This document shows positions 12,739-24,306 of a stretch of 64,000 nucleotides of DNA, in pieces. The notes beneath the pieces were generated by a model that searched no databases, was not told the DNA's origin, and was given only the letters and a program-made list of their open reading frames with translations. The DNA comes from Porpolomopsis calyptriformis. Taxonomy: Eukaryota; Basidiomycota; Agaricomycetes; Agaricales; Hygrophoraceae. Positions within the stretch are counted from its first letter, which is position 1; the number at the start of each line of letters is the position of its first letter. The DNA lies in NCBI GenBank assembly GCA_951640195.1, contig OX621168.1, positions 1,550,001 through 1,614,000 on the forward strand, written 5' to 3'. The position numbers were made by a program, and so were the translations under genes.

Positions 12739-13431
12739 TCAACCACTGGTGTTTTCACCCAGCGTATCGCTTTGCAAGTCGCCTTGAAGCTGGTGAGGTA
12801 GGTTCTTAAGCGATGGGAAAAAATGTCGGTTAGATCCAACAACAACTTCCCATCCAGGAATGACAGGTCCAAAGATCCGGATTATCATTCCCTGTTTACG
12901 AGTTTCCGGGGGCTGGGGCCCTCTCAACCAAAACGCTTCTTGTCGAGATCTAGGTAAGGCAATGTTGCCCCAGTCCTTTGGTTGATTTGAAGAGGAAAAA
13001 CGGCGAATGCGCAACATAGCCTTGTAGGCGGTGAAATCTGTGGCGTGGACTCCATTGTTGACCAGACAGGGTTGTACCTAAAAAAGATACCTTACCGAGA
13101 CAATGACAAAAACGCCACTTATTTGCCATTTCCACAGGAGGGAAATCCTGTACTCCATGCGGGTTCCCATTGGAGGTCTGCGAGAAACACGAGTCGTTCT
13201 TGAGACAACTGGCGGCCCTGAGACGGGCTCCACACTATTGCATCTTGTAGGTCTGAACAAACTTTTCAGGTAGACTGCCTTGAGCGGATGATCGATACGG
13301 ATGTCAGCTTTACCGTCTCCATCCATAAGCAAGTACCCTGTCTCTGAGACCTCCTGGTTATACAGATCGACGGAGAGGTCTCGTTTGATTGATTTCCCCT
13401 ATAAACTTGCGTTAATATGCCTGCATATCTT
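12739..13431 (-). CDS. Unrecognised coding-like segment, possible gene or relic
   Basis: Just upstream of copy B on the same strand there is a coding-like stretch. One exon may begin after a tttatag acceptor at about 13400 and reads SVDLYNQEVSETGYLLMDGD then GKADIRIDHPLKAVYLKSLF; the DGDGKAD loop resembles FG-GAP/VCBS-type calcium loops. A second open part (about 13075-12739) reads CLVNNGVHATDFTAYKAM and later FGPVIPGWEVVVGSNRHF. The second part has a decayed twin in unit A at 10495-10860. I recognise no family. The link between the two parts would need an improbably short intron near 13080, so the model is uncertain and it may be a pseudogene. Confidence 0.3.
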
Positions 13432-13676
13432 TCCCCGAGCTTCTTGGTAGTAGTTTGCGTACTGCGATTCTCTCCGAACAGCCATTAATCCATATTGTCT
13501 GCCATGGATGTGGAATCCGACAGGGTACATGACCTATCGACACGATTTGGAATAAAATATTGATCGCCTACAGCTTGGCAATATCGAGAGTTCACTCCTT
13601 GACCTCGTTATAAGCCTGTGCAGAGGACGGAGTAGATGGGTGTTGCGTGAGGTAATACTTGGCCCGAATTTGAGCT

Positions 13677-15512
13677 ATGCCTCGTCTTCTTACCCCTTTT
13701 CGCGCTCATCTTCATTTTCATAGGCACCACCGCACAATGACCTCAAGTATTGCCTCTAGTGCCCCTGGCTTCGAGAACGCACCGGAACAGCGCACACCTA
13801 TCGACCTCGCCATTCGTGGTGCCATCCCTTCCTGGCTTAGTGGCGTTCTCTACCGCACTGGACCGGGAACCACACGCATCGCTCTCCAACCAACTTCCAA
13901 CACCACCTCCGACCCCAAAACATTGGACATTCATCACTGGTTCGATGGGCTCGCAATGCATCATCGCTTCGAGATCTTCCCTGGTGGAACTCGAGTTTCA
14001 TACCTCTCCCGCAAAGGCGCGGGGGATCTCGAGGACCGCATCGCGAGAGAAGGGAAATACCTCACCTTTTCTTTCGGCCAACAAGCCGATCCTTGCCAGT
14101 CGATATTCCGCAAATTTTTCACAGTATTCAAACTCATGCGCGAAGCTGGCAAAATCAGAGATTCGACCCCATCAAGCCTTAATGTTGGCGTGACACTTAC
14201 GCCTGATATGCCTGGAATACCGTCATCGTCAACGGCATTAACTAAGGAGGCACTCGCGAATGGCCCTCAGTATGTCGTGGCCAAGACAGACGCAGATGCA
14301 CTACAAGTGATTGATGCCGAGTCACTTGAGCCTGTCAAGCTGCTGACATACAAAAGTATCGATCCTCGTCTGGACGGGCAGTTGTCGGCTGCCCACGGAT
14401 GCCGTGATAAAGACACCGGTGACTTCTACAATTACTCATGTAAACTTGGTGGCCCTTTCCCAGTCTACAAGGTGTTCAGGATCTCAGCGGGTGGAGAGGT
14501 CAATGTGTTAGCCGAAATAAAAGATGCACCCGCGTCATACATTCATTCCTTTGCGATGACGGAACGGTATGTCGTCCTGTGCGTATGGCAGGCGCATATT
14601 ACGCGGTAAGTAATTCCACCCGCTTCCCCTTCGTTTCTGATTGAGATATAGCTACGGAATCTCTGTCTTATGGAATATGAATATTGCACAGTCTATTAAC
14701 CAAAGATTCGATCCGAAAAAAGATACGCTATTCTACGTGATCGACCGCAAAAACGGCGGAGTTGTAGCCAAATACAAGGTAATATACATTTTTGCCGTGC
14801 ATCTCATGCACGCTGACCGAACCGCCTCAAGACATTCCCTTTTTTCTGTTTTCACCATTTGAATGCTTACGACGATCCAAAATCGGGGGATATAGTCATT
14901 GATATGTCAGTATACCCTGACGCGTCAGTTATTAACCTCCTCCGGCTCGATACCCTGCGCGGTAAGGACGACATCGCCATGGGCCGCGCACGGCGCTTCC
15001 GCCTGCAAAACGTGCCCACACCTGATGCAACTAAAAATGGCGCCCAAAAGGCGAGGGAAGCATTAGTAGAGTTCACAATCTCACAGGAACACTGCATCGA
15101 ACTGCCAACCATCCATCCCTCGTTGTACCATAAGCCGTATCGATTTGCATATGGGCTCACAAAGGTCAATGATGACCCCTACCATTCGTTTGTTAACGCC
15201 ATCATCAAGCTGGATATATCGTCCGCCACCGGCAGTCCCGGTGCCCCAGCACACAAGACGTGGTACTCTCCCAATCATACACCCTCTGAACCCATATTCG
15301 TCCCTCGCCCCCGGGCGGAGGACGACGGGAAGGGGGAAGAGGACGACGGGGTGCTACTTAGTGTAGTATTAGACGCTGTGGAGGGTCGCAGCGCGCTTGT
15401 CGTGCTTGATGCGAAAGACATGACAGAAGTCGGACGAGCAGAGATGGAGAGTGTGTTTCCGATCGGGTTTCATGGGTTCTGGAGCGGCAAGGAGTCGAAC
15501 GCGCGTTTCTAA
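13677..15512 (+). CDS. Carotenoid cleavage oxygenase family protein (578 aa)
   Basis: Exons 13677-14605, 14652-14778 and 14832-15512 join to 578 codons plus stop. The family (RPE65, NCED, fungal carotenoid oxygenases) uses Fe(II) held by four His in a seven-bladed propeller to split double bonds of carotenoids, apocarotenoids or stilbenes. All four His sites are visible in order: AAHGC, YIHSF, FHHLNAYDD and, near the C-terminus, GFHGFW. The opening (IPSWLSGVLYRTGPG, WFDGLAMHHRF) is standard. An inner ATG at 13737 (MTSSIASS) could be the real start; the extra 20 residues are His/Arg-rich. No carotenoid biosynthesis gene lies nearby, so the substrate cannot be inferred. Length is normal for the family. 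Confidence 0.92.
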
Positions 15513-15629
15513 ATAATACTAAGCGCTGATTGACCTGATCGCACGGATCATCCCAGTTAGTCGCCCAGCATGCCTAAGTGAGGGATTTGCTTTTGTTGGC
15601 AGTTGTTTATTTCAGAGGGCGATAGCCTC

Positions 15630-16906
15630 ATGTTGGCTGTCGCAGATGCAGAGCATGAACAGCAGGGTAATTCCCTATACGCCGCACTTGCTAGCACGGC
15701 AACAAGAGGCATTGCGCTATACTTCTCCCGCCCTGTGAGATTGTTCAGGCCTCTCAAAGGTTAGATACTGTATCTGCGTAAATTTGAACTGACAATCAAT
15801 TGATTTGAATTAGTGAGTGGATGGCACTCTTTACAAGGTCACGCCTCGCATTCTGGGGAAGCCTTGACGCCAAGGTATCTATCCGGGCTTGTCAAAAAGC
15901 AAGGAGTGGGTTGTTCAACGGCACCCTATGCTTGGAGTCTTAACGCAACAATACAGTTTACGGTTATCCCAAAGCATTTTATCCCGCCAATGGTCATAAA
16001 CGCGTTTCTCGGGTAACAACTATTTTCGCCATCCGCATTTTGTGAATTGATCTCCAAACCCAGAACCATTTTGTGGACAACTTACTCCAACATTTCTGAC
16101 ACCCTTGAACCTCACCTGGGCTCTAGCCCGGTCTTAATGGCCGCGCTTTCAGGTGCTTGCGCTGGTGGGATACAGGCTGTTGTTGCTGCCCCGGCTGAAA
16201 AAGCCAGAATGGTTCTCGAAGGTGGTACAGGCCACGGCTGGTCTCACGCATGGAAGGAGGTCTTTCGAGACACCGCCTCGCTGTCGTCTTCAAGACCACA
16301 GAACCTGCAGGAAGTCCGACAGGTCAGAGAATGGATGAAGGAGGTTGGCAGCATGGCCGGGCGTGGATGGGATGGATGGGGGTGGAGTGTCGCAAAAGAC
16401 GCTTGTGGTGAGAACGACTTTATCAACCTCGACTAGTTTGACGGGTCCAGCTTGAAGGTTTTGCCACCTTTTTTGCGGTATTCGAGGTCACGCGCCGTGT
16501 AGCGTCAAAAGCCAAAGCATCATTCCAATTCACACCAGAAGACACCACATCAATAGAAGAAAAAAGATACCGACATGATTGGTCAAAGACTATCCGTGCC
16601 ATCACCCTCGTTACTGGAGGTGTAATAGCGGGCCTGTTCTACGAGACCGTCTCCCGTCCTTGGGATGTGGCCAGAAAAGTCATTCAGATCGATAAGCTTA
16701 CGAATTCTCGCCAATCTGCGCCGTCAGCTGTGATACATAAACTCCGGAACGAAGGTCTTTATGTATTTTTCCGAGATCCACAGCACAAAAGCTTGCCTCC
16801 GACAACTCGACGGAGGGTATTTGCTCTATTGCGAACTCTTTCTCGTGTGGGTCCTTGGGGAGTGGGTTTTTTAGTATGGGAAGCTTTTGGACCTGGTCTC
16901 TCTTGA
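15630..16906 (+). CDS. Mitochondrial carrier family protein, diverged
   Basis: Spliced reading gives YAALASTATRGIALYFSRPV, an inner block LMAALSGACAGGIQAVVAAP and a last block ITLVTGGVIAGLFYETVSRP, the three repeats expected of an inner-membrane solute carrier. The second signature is PAEKAR and the third PWDVAR, both fitting Px[D/E]xx[K/R]. The first is PVRLFR, with Arg where an acid is expected. The region between repeats 2 and 3 holds a long polar insert (about 16290-16400). The 5' end is uncertain: the ATG at 15630 follows a ttcag that could close a 5' UTR intron. The substrate cannot be told from the sequence. It starts 118 bp after the carotenoid oxygenase, on the same strand. Confidence 0.75.
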
Positions 16907-18155
16907 CCACTCTGAATGGTGAGGATAACTTTATGAGTGGCTGTGGCAACTCTGCCTCTTGGATGCGTTCGCGAGGATTGGTACTGTAAGGCCTTTTATG
17001 TTTGTGAATCAGTTTTATTGAAACCCGTTTTCAAATCAGCCATGGGTGGGTTTTAACCACCGCTTGAGTATCGACATGACAGTGGTCAAGGGAGGTCAAC
17101 GATAGTATTACGTCAGGCAAATTGGTCCGACTATCTAACCTAGGTGTTCATCCTTCGTCCTGCACTATTGTACATTAACTCATATTCGTCAGGATCTTCG
17201 ATCCGGGGGGATATCCTAGGTCAGCAAACGTCGATGTTTGTCTTGTTCTATTAGGGTATCCCTGGAAATCGTAATTCTGTTCACAGCAGCTTGCGCTGCT
17301 TGCTGGTGGGTGCGTTGCATTCACCGATCGCACACCTCATAATTCTATTAACTTACTATTAAAAAGAGGAACTTAAAGACCACTTTGGTGGGGACAACGT
17401 GCATATGTGGCTTGATGCCAATTCACCCCTTCCAGAATTTAATTCTAGATCGAACAGCGCATCGCGGCTACCTTGCGAAGGGTGAATCATGATGGGGGCA
17501 ACATGCGTGTTCGAGTGAGGCATTGTCTGCTATTCTTGCTTCACACAGGACAGAACATTTGGCAGATCTAGAACACCCTCGTTTGGTATTCCAACATGAG
17601 GTTTATAGTTCATTTTTCTGCTTATCTCCGCCCTCGGTGCATCATCTCTTTTAAAGTATTGGGCCAATTGCTGTATGGCTTGCCCACGCAGGGCCATCTT
17701 GGGGCACTAATCCAAATACCACTCGTATTCATTCACACGGCAGCAGGCACCCTTAGCCTAGATGATTGGCGATCGTGATCGCACCTCACCTTTCAAATTC
17801 GCACCGGAAGGACGATCACTCAGTATCTTGCCGGTCTCGTGATCAACTCGGTGAAGGCATGTCGACCGGCCAAGGTCGGCCACTCAAGTCTGTTGCCGAT
17901 GCTCTGTCAGCTCACCAGTCAGCATCGTCAAATTGGTGATGGTCTTCCCGAGTTCCGACTCCTTTTTTTTTTCTTTTCAAAATATCCCTTCACTCACAAT
18001 ATATTCTGATACGGACCGTTTTCTGATCCACTTTATAGCAAATACTCAATTTGGGTTTCCCATTGGAGTCTTGCACGTCGTTCCGAATGCGGATTGGTTT
18101 TCGTTACATAATCATAGAAATTTATCACCTCCCAAATCTGAACCGGACTGCTGAG
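16907..18155. other. 1.25 kb without a recognised gene
   Basis: This is the 3' flank of the carrier gene and the promoter of the CHORD gene. A pyrimidine tract (tttttttttctttt) lies at about 17963-17980, 180 bp before the CHORD start, typical of fungal promoters. I see no coding structure. Confidence 0.5.
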
Positions 18156-19587
18156 ATGACGCTTTGCACACGGAAGGGCTGTGGACAACAATATGACCCA
18201 GAAATCAACCCCCCAGAGGGCTGCGTCTATCACTCAGGCGTTCCGGTGAGCGCAGCAAGGATTCAAGTCGCAAATATCGACCAACACTCGGGCAGGTTTT
18301 CCATGAAGGTCTCAAATCCTGGTCATGTTGCTCTGATGTGAATAAACCAGTTCTGGACTTTGACGAATTCATGAAAATTCCGGTACGCACGTAATAATCT
18401 CGATGCGGCATTAGCTGGCCGCTCAAGTAATTCCAGGGATGTGCGCGAGGAAACCACACTGAAGAAGCTCCAAAAGTGGTGGCCCCCAAATCTTCGACGA
18501 CTCCGAATCTTAAGATGACTGAATCTACGGATGGAAAAGAAAGCTATTCGTCGGCTGTGGTGAAGGCAGGTAATTCGGAGGAAGACGTGGATCAGTCATC
18601 CTCTCCTCCGGCACCTGCCTCCGCAGTTGAGGAAGAGGATGACTTCGACAAACAAGTCAAGCCCGGCACACAATGCCTACATAAGGGCTGTGGTACCGTC
18701 TTCGTTAGTGATGAGGCCAATCGCAAGGGCGACGGTCCAGGTGCAATTTGCACGTATCATCCCTTACCTGTACGTTGAATTGTACCACTCTTCAGATAGC
18801 TGCATCCTCACCTGGAGCCTTGCAGCCTCTTTTTAGAGAAGGAAGCAAGGTACACACTGCACAGTCAAATTCAATACTGGGCCATGTTTATTTCATTCCT
18901 AGGGTTATCTTTGCTGCAAACGTCGAGTTTTAGAATTCGAGGAGTTTCTCAAGATCGTCGGATGTAAAAAAGGGCGCCATTTGTTCATCCCCAAGGTTTC
19001 AACTCCGAAAGTGAGTTCCTTACTCTTTACAAAGCGTACCCAAATTCTATCCGGCTGAGAGCACGTTGTTAGAGCGAGGAAATGACTACCTGTCGTATTG
19101 ATCACTATCAGACCCTTACACAGGTGCACGTATCGATCTTCGCGAGGCAAGCTGATAAGGAACACAGCACAATCACGTTCGAAGAATCACAAGTTGTTTC
19201 GTCTTGTTTCCATACAGAGCGACCGACTGACCTTTTCAACTAAAAGGTATCTATTGATTTGTTTCTTCCAGAATCGAAAAGGTTCAGTCGTACACTCAAT
19301 CTTTTTGGCCCTATCAATGTTGCGGCATCGTCCTTCAAAATCTTCGGCACAAAGGCTAGACAAAATGATCTCCATTTCATATCTTAACCAATTGAAAGAT
19401 ATCTCCACAGGTTGAAATTCATCTTCAAAAACTGGACAATCGGAGTTGGAGTGTCTTGGAGAAAACGCCTCAAAACCTTGGTAATTTCACCTTGACTTTC
19501 GGCGTCGGAGGCAGAACTGGAACCACTGGCGGAAAAGACATTGACGAGATGATGCAACGATCGAAGTTATCAGACGAGGACCTCTAA
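18156..19587 (+). CDS. CHORD-CS domain co-chaperone (CHORDC1/RAR1-like)
   Basis: Two CHORD zinc modules are followed by a CS domain. CHORD 1 reads [22 protein letters not shown] and GCARGNH; CHORD 2 reads [19 protein letters not shown] and GCKKGRH, so all Cys/His ligands are in place in both. The CS part reads [18 protein letters not shown] and, at the C-terminus, [17 protein letters not shown]. Exons include 18156-18245, 18296-18382, 18437-18769, a 24-nt exon at 18826-18849, 18903-19010 and one beginning at 19073; the final exon ends at 19587. Family members bind HSP90 with SGT1; plant RAR1 stabilises NLR receptors. Its stop is only 8 bp from the stop of the convergent IF-2 gene. Confidence 0.93.
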
Positions 19588-19595
19588 TTCTAAGA

Positions 19596-22500
19596 CTACA
19601 ATACACCTGGTGATTCTATATTTTGGTACGCCTGAATGAGGTCTCCCTCACGTAGATCATCAAATTGATGCAATCTCAAACCACATTCTGAGCCCTTACG
19701 AACTTCGGTGATGTCCTTTTTCATGTGTCGCATCGTTTCAAATGATCCTAATGGTATGAAAGTTGGCAATCATAAATTGAATAGCAAAGCTGACCAACTG
19801 ACCATCGAAAATAATAACGCCATCCCTCGCTACCCTGACATTATTTGTCTTCCCCAAAATACCGTTAGTCACACGGCAACCAGCGACTTTCATCGTTTGC
19901 TTGGCTTGTAAGCTGATATCAAATAGTTGCAAGACTGTGGCTTCGCCTCTAACTCTCTTCTCGACGTTGACCGGAAGCAAGGCGATGACACGTTCCTTGA
20001 TGTGGTCCATCAGTCGGTAGATAATGTTGGAGGAACATAATGGCACGCCGTTCTGGGCCGCCAGAATTTCCACAAAACGAGGTGTTGAAACAGAAAAGGC
20101 AACTATCATCCCTGTTTGATTCAGAGCATATATCAGTAAACCAGGGGCATGCTGCGCTCCTTCGATCGTACCTTCGGCCGCTTTCGCCATCATCACATCA
20201 GATTCCGAAACCTCCCCGACGCCTGTGTGCACCACTTTTACAACCGCATCCTTGTTTCCGATGCCTTGTAGAGCACCCTCTACCGCCTCTACGCTTCCGC
20301 TCACGTCTCCTTTGATTACTAAGCGCAACTCCTTCGGCTTTCGCTCGCTCTTGGCATGTACTGGTTCAACATTGTGGCTGCTCTCCTTCCGTCCCCTCTC
20401 CAGCTGTCGTTGAGAATTGATAGCCTGGACGTCAACTAATGTAGCCTCTATCTCAGCCTTCCGCATGCGGTTGGCCACGGCTTTCTTTATGTCTGATTCG
20501 GAACCTTGCAATACCTCATCGCCAACGTTCGGGAGCACCTTCCACCCTGACACAGTTATGGCCATTCCTGGGTATGCTGCTTTGACATTAGCGCTGGAGG
20601 AGTCGTTCATCAGGCGGACTTTGGCATGACTTATACCGCTGATGATGTGGGAGCCCAGATTTAGACATCCACGCAAGATGAGAACAGTCGCAACAGGTCT
20701 GAGAGCCAACACTGTAAATGTAATTATTTGGTAGATAACAAAAAAAAAGTTACCCAAGCCCCTTGTGAACTTTGGATTCAAGGATATAACCATGGACAGG
20801 CCCAGTTCGCTCAGCACGCAAGTCTTGTACTTCGGCCATGGCTGATAAGGTCTCCACAAGGTCATTTAGTCCCAGCCCAGTTAAACCTGAGACTGCGACA
20901 GATGGAATATCACCACCAAAGACTTCCAATTGGACGTTCTCCGACAACAATGCGTTTTGGATCTTATCCTGTGGTAGCTAGATCAGTCCTCTCTGAAACA
21001 CAACATAAAAGCGTCATCTCTTACGATATTGACACCAGGTTTATCTACCTTGTTGATAGCGACAACAAGATTTATTTTCCCTTCATCCTTTTTCATCAGC
21101 TTGATTACTTCACGCGTTTGAGGCATTACACCGTCATCGGCTGCTACGACAAGAACAACAATGTCCGTAACCCTGGCCCCGCGAGCGCGCATGGCTGAAA
21201 ATGCTGCGTGTCCAGGGGTGTCGAGGAATGTGATACTTTGTGGTCCACCCGAGTCAGAGCTCGCTGATGGGACAGGCACAGAAAAGGCGCCGATATGTTG
21301 CGTGATACCACCAGCCTCTCCTTTTGCTACAGACGCTGAGCGAAGATTGTCAAGAAGCGTCGTCTTGCCGTGGTCGACGTGGCCCATTATAGTTACTATT
21401 GGTGGTCGAGTAGGGAGGCTTGATGGGTTAGGATGTGGAGGACTGGTGGGGCAAATTTTGATTAGAAACTGCGATGGATATAAAGGAAAGACGAACGATG
21501 GGTATATGTCAAATGCAGCCTCGTCGTTAACAACAGGATTTCGACCAAACTCCTCGGCCAACAGAATGGCATAGTCAGAGGTCAGGACTGTGTTAGAGTT
21601 AATGGCAGGATGGCACACGAAGTAAAGTCTCTATTTACTGTGATCATATGATGCCTCAGTTCCCATGCCCGCCTCTACCATCTTTCGCTGTAGCTTTTCT
21701 GCGGATAACGCATGGGGCATCAGGGATAAATAATATATGTAAAATAGGTTCACAGACCTAGTCGAACATTAAGCAGCTTTGCGAGTGTGCCTACTGATAC
21801 TGTACTTGGAATATAGGCGTCTAATGTCACTTTTTTCTCTCGAAGTGTTTTTCTTGGGCGAGCGTTCGCATCAATCTTTGAACGAGGGCTGGACGTTCTT
21901 GAGTGAGTCGGACTAGCCACAATCTCGGAAATGCGGGAGGCAAGCGAGCCGCGATCTTTAAAAGCTCCTCGAAGTGGCCGACCGCCACGAGTGTTTGCAG
22001 TCCAAGGTGTCATAACGCTCTCGAAGCTGTGGCGAGGCTTCTGCGTCCGTGTCTCCTGGTCAGGCTCTCTTTCTCGACGATCCCGTTCGCGACGAGGTTC
22101 AACCCCGGGTGCGGTCCGAAGTAATGGATTCTCCCGCCGACTACCGATCCCTGGGAATGGGGCACGTCGACGAGACTTTTTGAACATGATTGAAGGGTCC
22201 TGGTGAGGTGCCAGATCTCTCTTCGGCCCACGCTCAGCAGACTGGGAGTGTAAAGCTGTGCCCCGGGCGTTTTGAGTGGCCCACTTGGTTAACCCGCCAG
22301 AGGGTGGATCTAGGGATATTTTTTTGACCCATCTACCTGGGCCAGATGCAGGAGATACCTGTTTTGACGATGACGGAGTAATAGGCGGTAAAGTACTTCG
22401 AGCGGCTAGATCGAAAGGGTTGACGTCGAGAGAAGATGAAATAGGTCTTGATGATGGATTTGCAGGATTGGGCGAAGATGGAATCGTCCACTTTTTAATA

Positions 22501-22716
22501 TTGGAAGCGGGAAAAGCCAGCTGAGATTCCAGAGGAGATGTCCATCTGAGAGAATTTGGCCTGGTATCGGACTCAGGCCATGGTGTAGGCTACTCGGTGG
22601 TAAGACGAGCCCGGAAAATGAAAAATTGAACGCACTTTTGGTTTTGAAGCGGTAGCTATGGACCGAACGTGTGAACAGCTCGCGCAGAGGATGGGCAGCG
22701 CGTTTCGTCGGTGCAT
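19596..22716 (-). CDS. IFM1: Mitochondrial translation initiation factor IF-2
   Basis: A translational GTPase that places formyl-Met-tRNA on mitochondrial ribosomes. The G1 motif is GHVDHGKT, G2 region [11 protein letters not shown]3 DTPGHAAF and G4 NKVD. Downstream come the beta-barrel domain with [16 protein letters not shown] and the C-terminal domain ending in [15 protein letters not shown] and SPGVL. The start at 22716 gives [20 protein letters not shown], a basic, Ser-rich presequence typical of mitochondrial import. An intron (donor gtgcgt, acceptor gcctgag) links it to [17 protein letters not shown] polar, Arg-rich N-terminal region precedes the IF-2N part ([20 protein letters not shown]). 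Other introns lie near 21620-21750, 20980, 20720 and 19760. Confidence 0.93.
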
Positions 22717-22747
22717 GTCGGTGTATGCGTTTGATTACATAAGCTAT

Positions 22748-24306
22748 ATGCCGATGATCAAATCCGCTGCTCTCCCCTTTCAGTCTCTCTTGCTCTCCCA
22801 GTTTTCTATCGGGTTCCACTCAAAAATCCCCTGCAGAACGTATGCTCTCTCTCGATTTCCAGAGCGCTTTGCTGGTCCCTCGAGGAAGCCTCGGCGTAAC
22901 ACTCCTCCCAATCGCTCGGGTGGTGAGAATCCACCACCCGCCGATCAGTCAGTCTTCTGGGAGCGAGCGAAGCAGTCATCTGTAAATCCAACGAACGGGT
23001 TGGAAAATTTACTTCTCCACAACGAAACACTTGTTGTGACAAGGTAAGTTGGCTGATCACATTCACGTACCATCGACGATTCTCACAGCCGCGATCGCTG
23101 ATGCAGGGAAATCGAGATGCTGAATATATTCATGGGCTTCGAACAGTCAAATAGATACTCTATCAGTCTGTACAAACAACCCGTTGACTCAGAAATATAC
23201 TTATTCTTATCTTACCTCATTCAAATCATTATTCCGCAGGCAACGAATCCGGTGAACACTTGGGTTACATCGCGGAAGAACCTCGAGGACTGCTCTCTAT
23301 GTTCTCTCGTCAGTTATTCAGAACGCATCGTCCATTCCGAGCCCTCGTTTTGGACTTGAGTGGCTCTCCCATTCTATGGGTACGAGATCATGAGGTCGAG
23401 AGCACGCCGGCATCTTGCTGATTGTGGTTCTTAGATTCGTCGACCGTTCGCCTGGATAAATTCCCGGATGTTTGTTCAGGGACTAAATAAATCCCGCCAG
23501 TTTACAGAAGATGGTGAACCGGTTTTGAACACTTTTGCAGAGGTCCAACAGCGGTGGCATATTTGGCGGAGACGTTATGATTTGTTTCTCAGGTCCAGAA
23601 TCGCCCTTCGTTTTGTCAAAAAACGGGTAGCTCACTAGCTGTTAGGGATGACCGCCGCACCGTCCTTTCTCCTGCGTCACAAGTTCAGCCTGAGCCAGAG
23701 ACCGATTCATACTCCCAGTTCGCACGTATAGACGAAGGATTCTTGGCCTGGCATTTCAAGCTTTTCGACCATCGTAGAGAGGAGATCGCTACTGTCAAGC
23801 GAGCTTTTCGGGGATTTGGTCGTGAGGTACCTGCATTCCGATCCAGGGAGTGAAGATCTTCTGTTAATCTTCCCTGCAGATATTTACGGATACTGGTACG
23901 TTCGTTGCTGAACCACAATCAAGGCAGTGGACCCAAAAAACCTAGGTCAATACTTCGTACGGTTTGGGGCTGACCCACCATCTTTGGAAGATCAAACCTC
24001 GCGAGCGTCGAGCGTTATCCGAAATCTCACTTTGGAGGAGCGTGCTGTAAGTTGTGTACATCGCCTTGGGTAGAAAAGTTGACTGTAATATTTTTTCACA
24101 GCTGATCTTGGCGACAGCGGGTGCGTATGGACGAGCATACTCAATGTTAGCGTTTCTAATTTCCTCACAGTGAACATTGACTTCGATTACTTTTCGCGAC
24201 ACTCTGAAGGGTAAGTTATCATTTCTTATTACTCTGATGTTACTCAACTCGTGCAAGACATGGAATGGGGCTTGGATTTTGGGGTGGGCATTGGGATTCT
24301 GAGTAG
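22748..24306 (+). CDS. Phospholipid scramblase family protein, probably mitochondrial
   Basis: The scramblase core is clear: LENLLLHNETLVVTREIEML, FMGFEQSNRYSI, LGYIAEEP, MFSRQLFRTHRPF and IRRPFAWINSRMFVQ, then RFGADP and FDYFSRHSEG near the C-terminus. Family members (PLSCR, yeast Aim25) bind membranes and calcium and are linked to cardiolipin and stress handling in mitochondria. The start at 22748 gives a basic, hydroxylated leader of about 50 residues with several Arg and Lys and few acids, suited to mitochondrial import. At least five introns are visible (first donor at 23046, last at 24221). The last exon ends GMGLGFWGGHWDSE, stop 24304-24306. The start is 31 bp from the divergent IF-2 start. 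Confidence 0.92.

Larger units (their letters stand above)
8815..13135. repeat. Tandem duplication, two units of about 2.18 kb
   Basis: Unit A (about 8815-10940) and unit B (about 10940-13135) are in the same orientation, and matching landmarks are 2,174-2,188 bp apart. Examples: the 3' end of the patatin gene at 9066 and 11240; the segment holding intron 1 at 10247 and 12435; and an upstream segment at about 10495-10860 matching about 12740-13080. Identity is uneven. It is almost perfect around the patatin core, roughly three quarters in the last exon by eye, and low at the start of exon 1. Confidence 0.85.
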
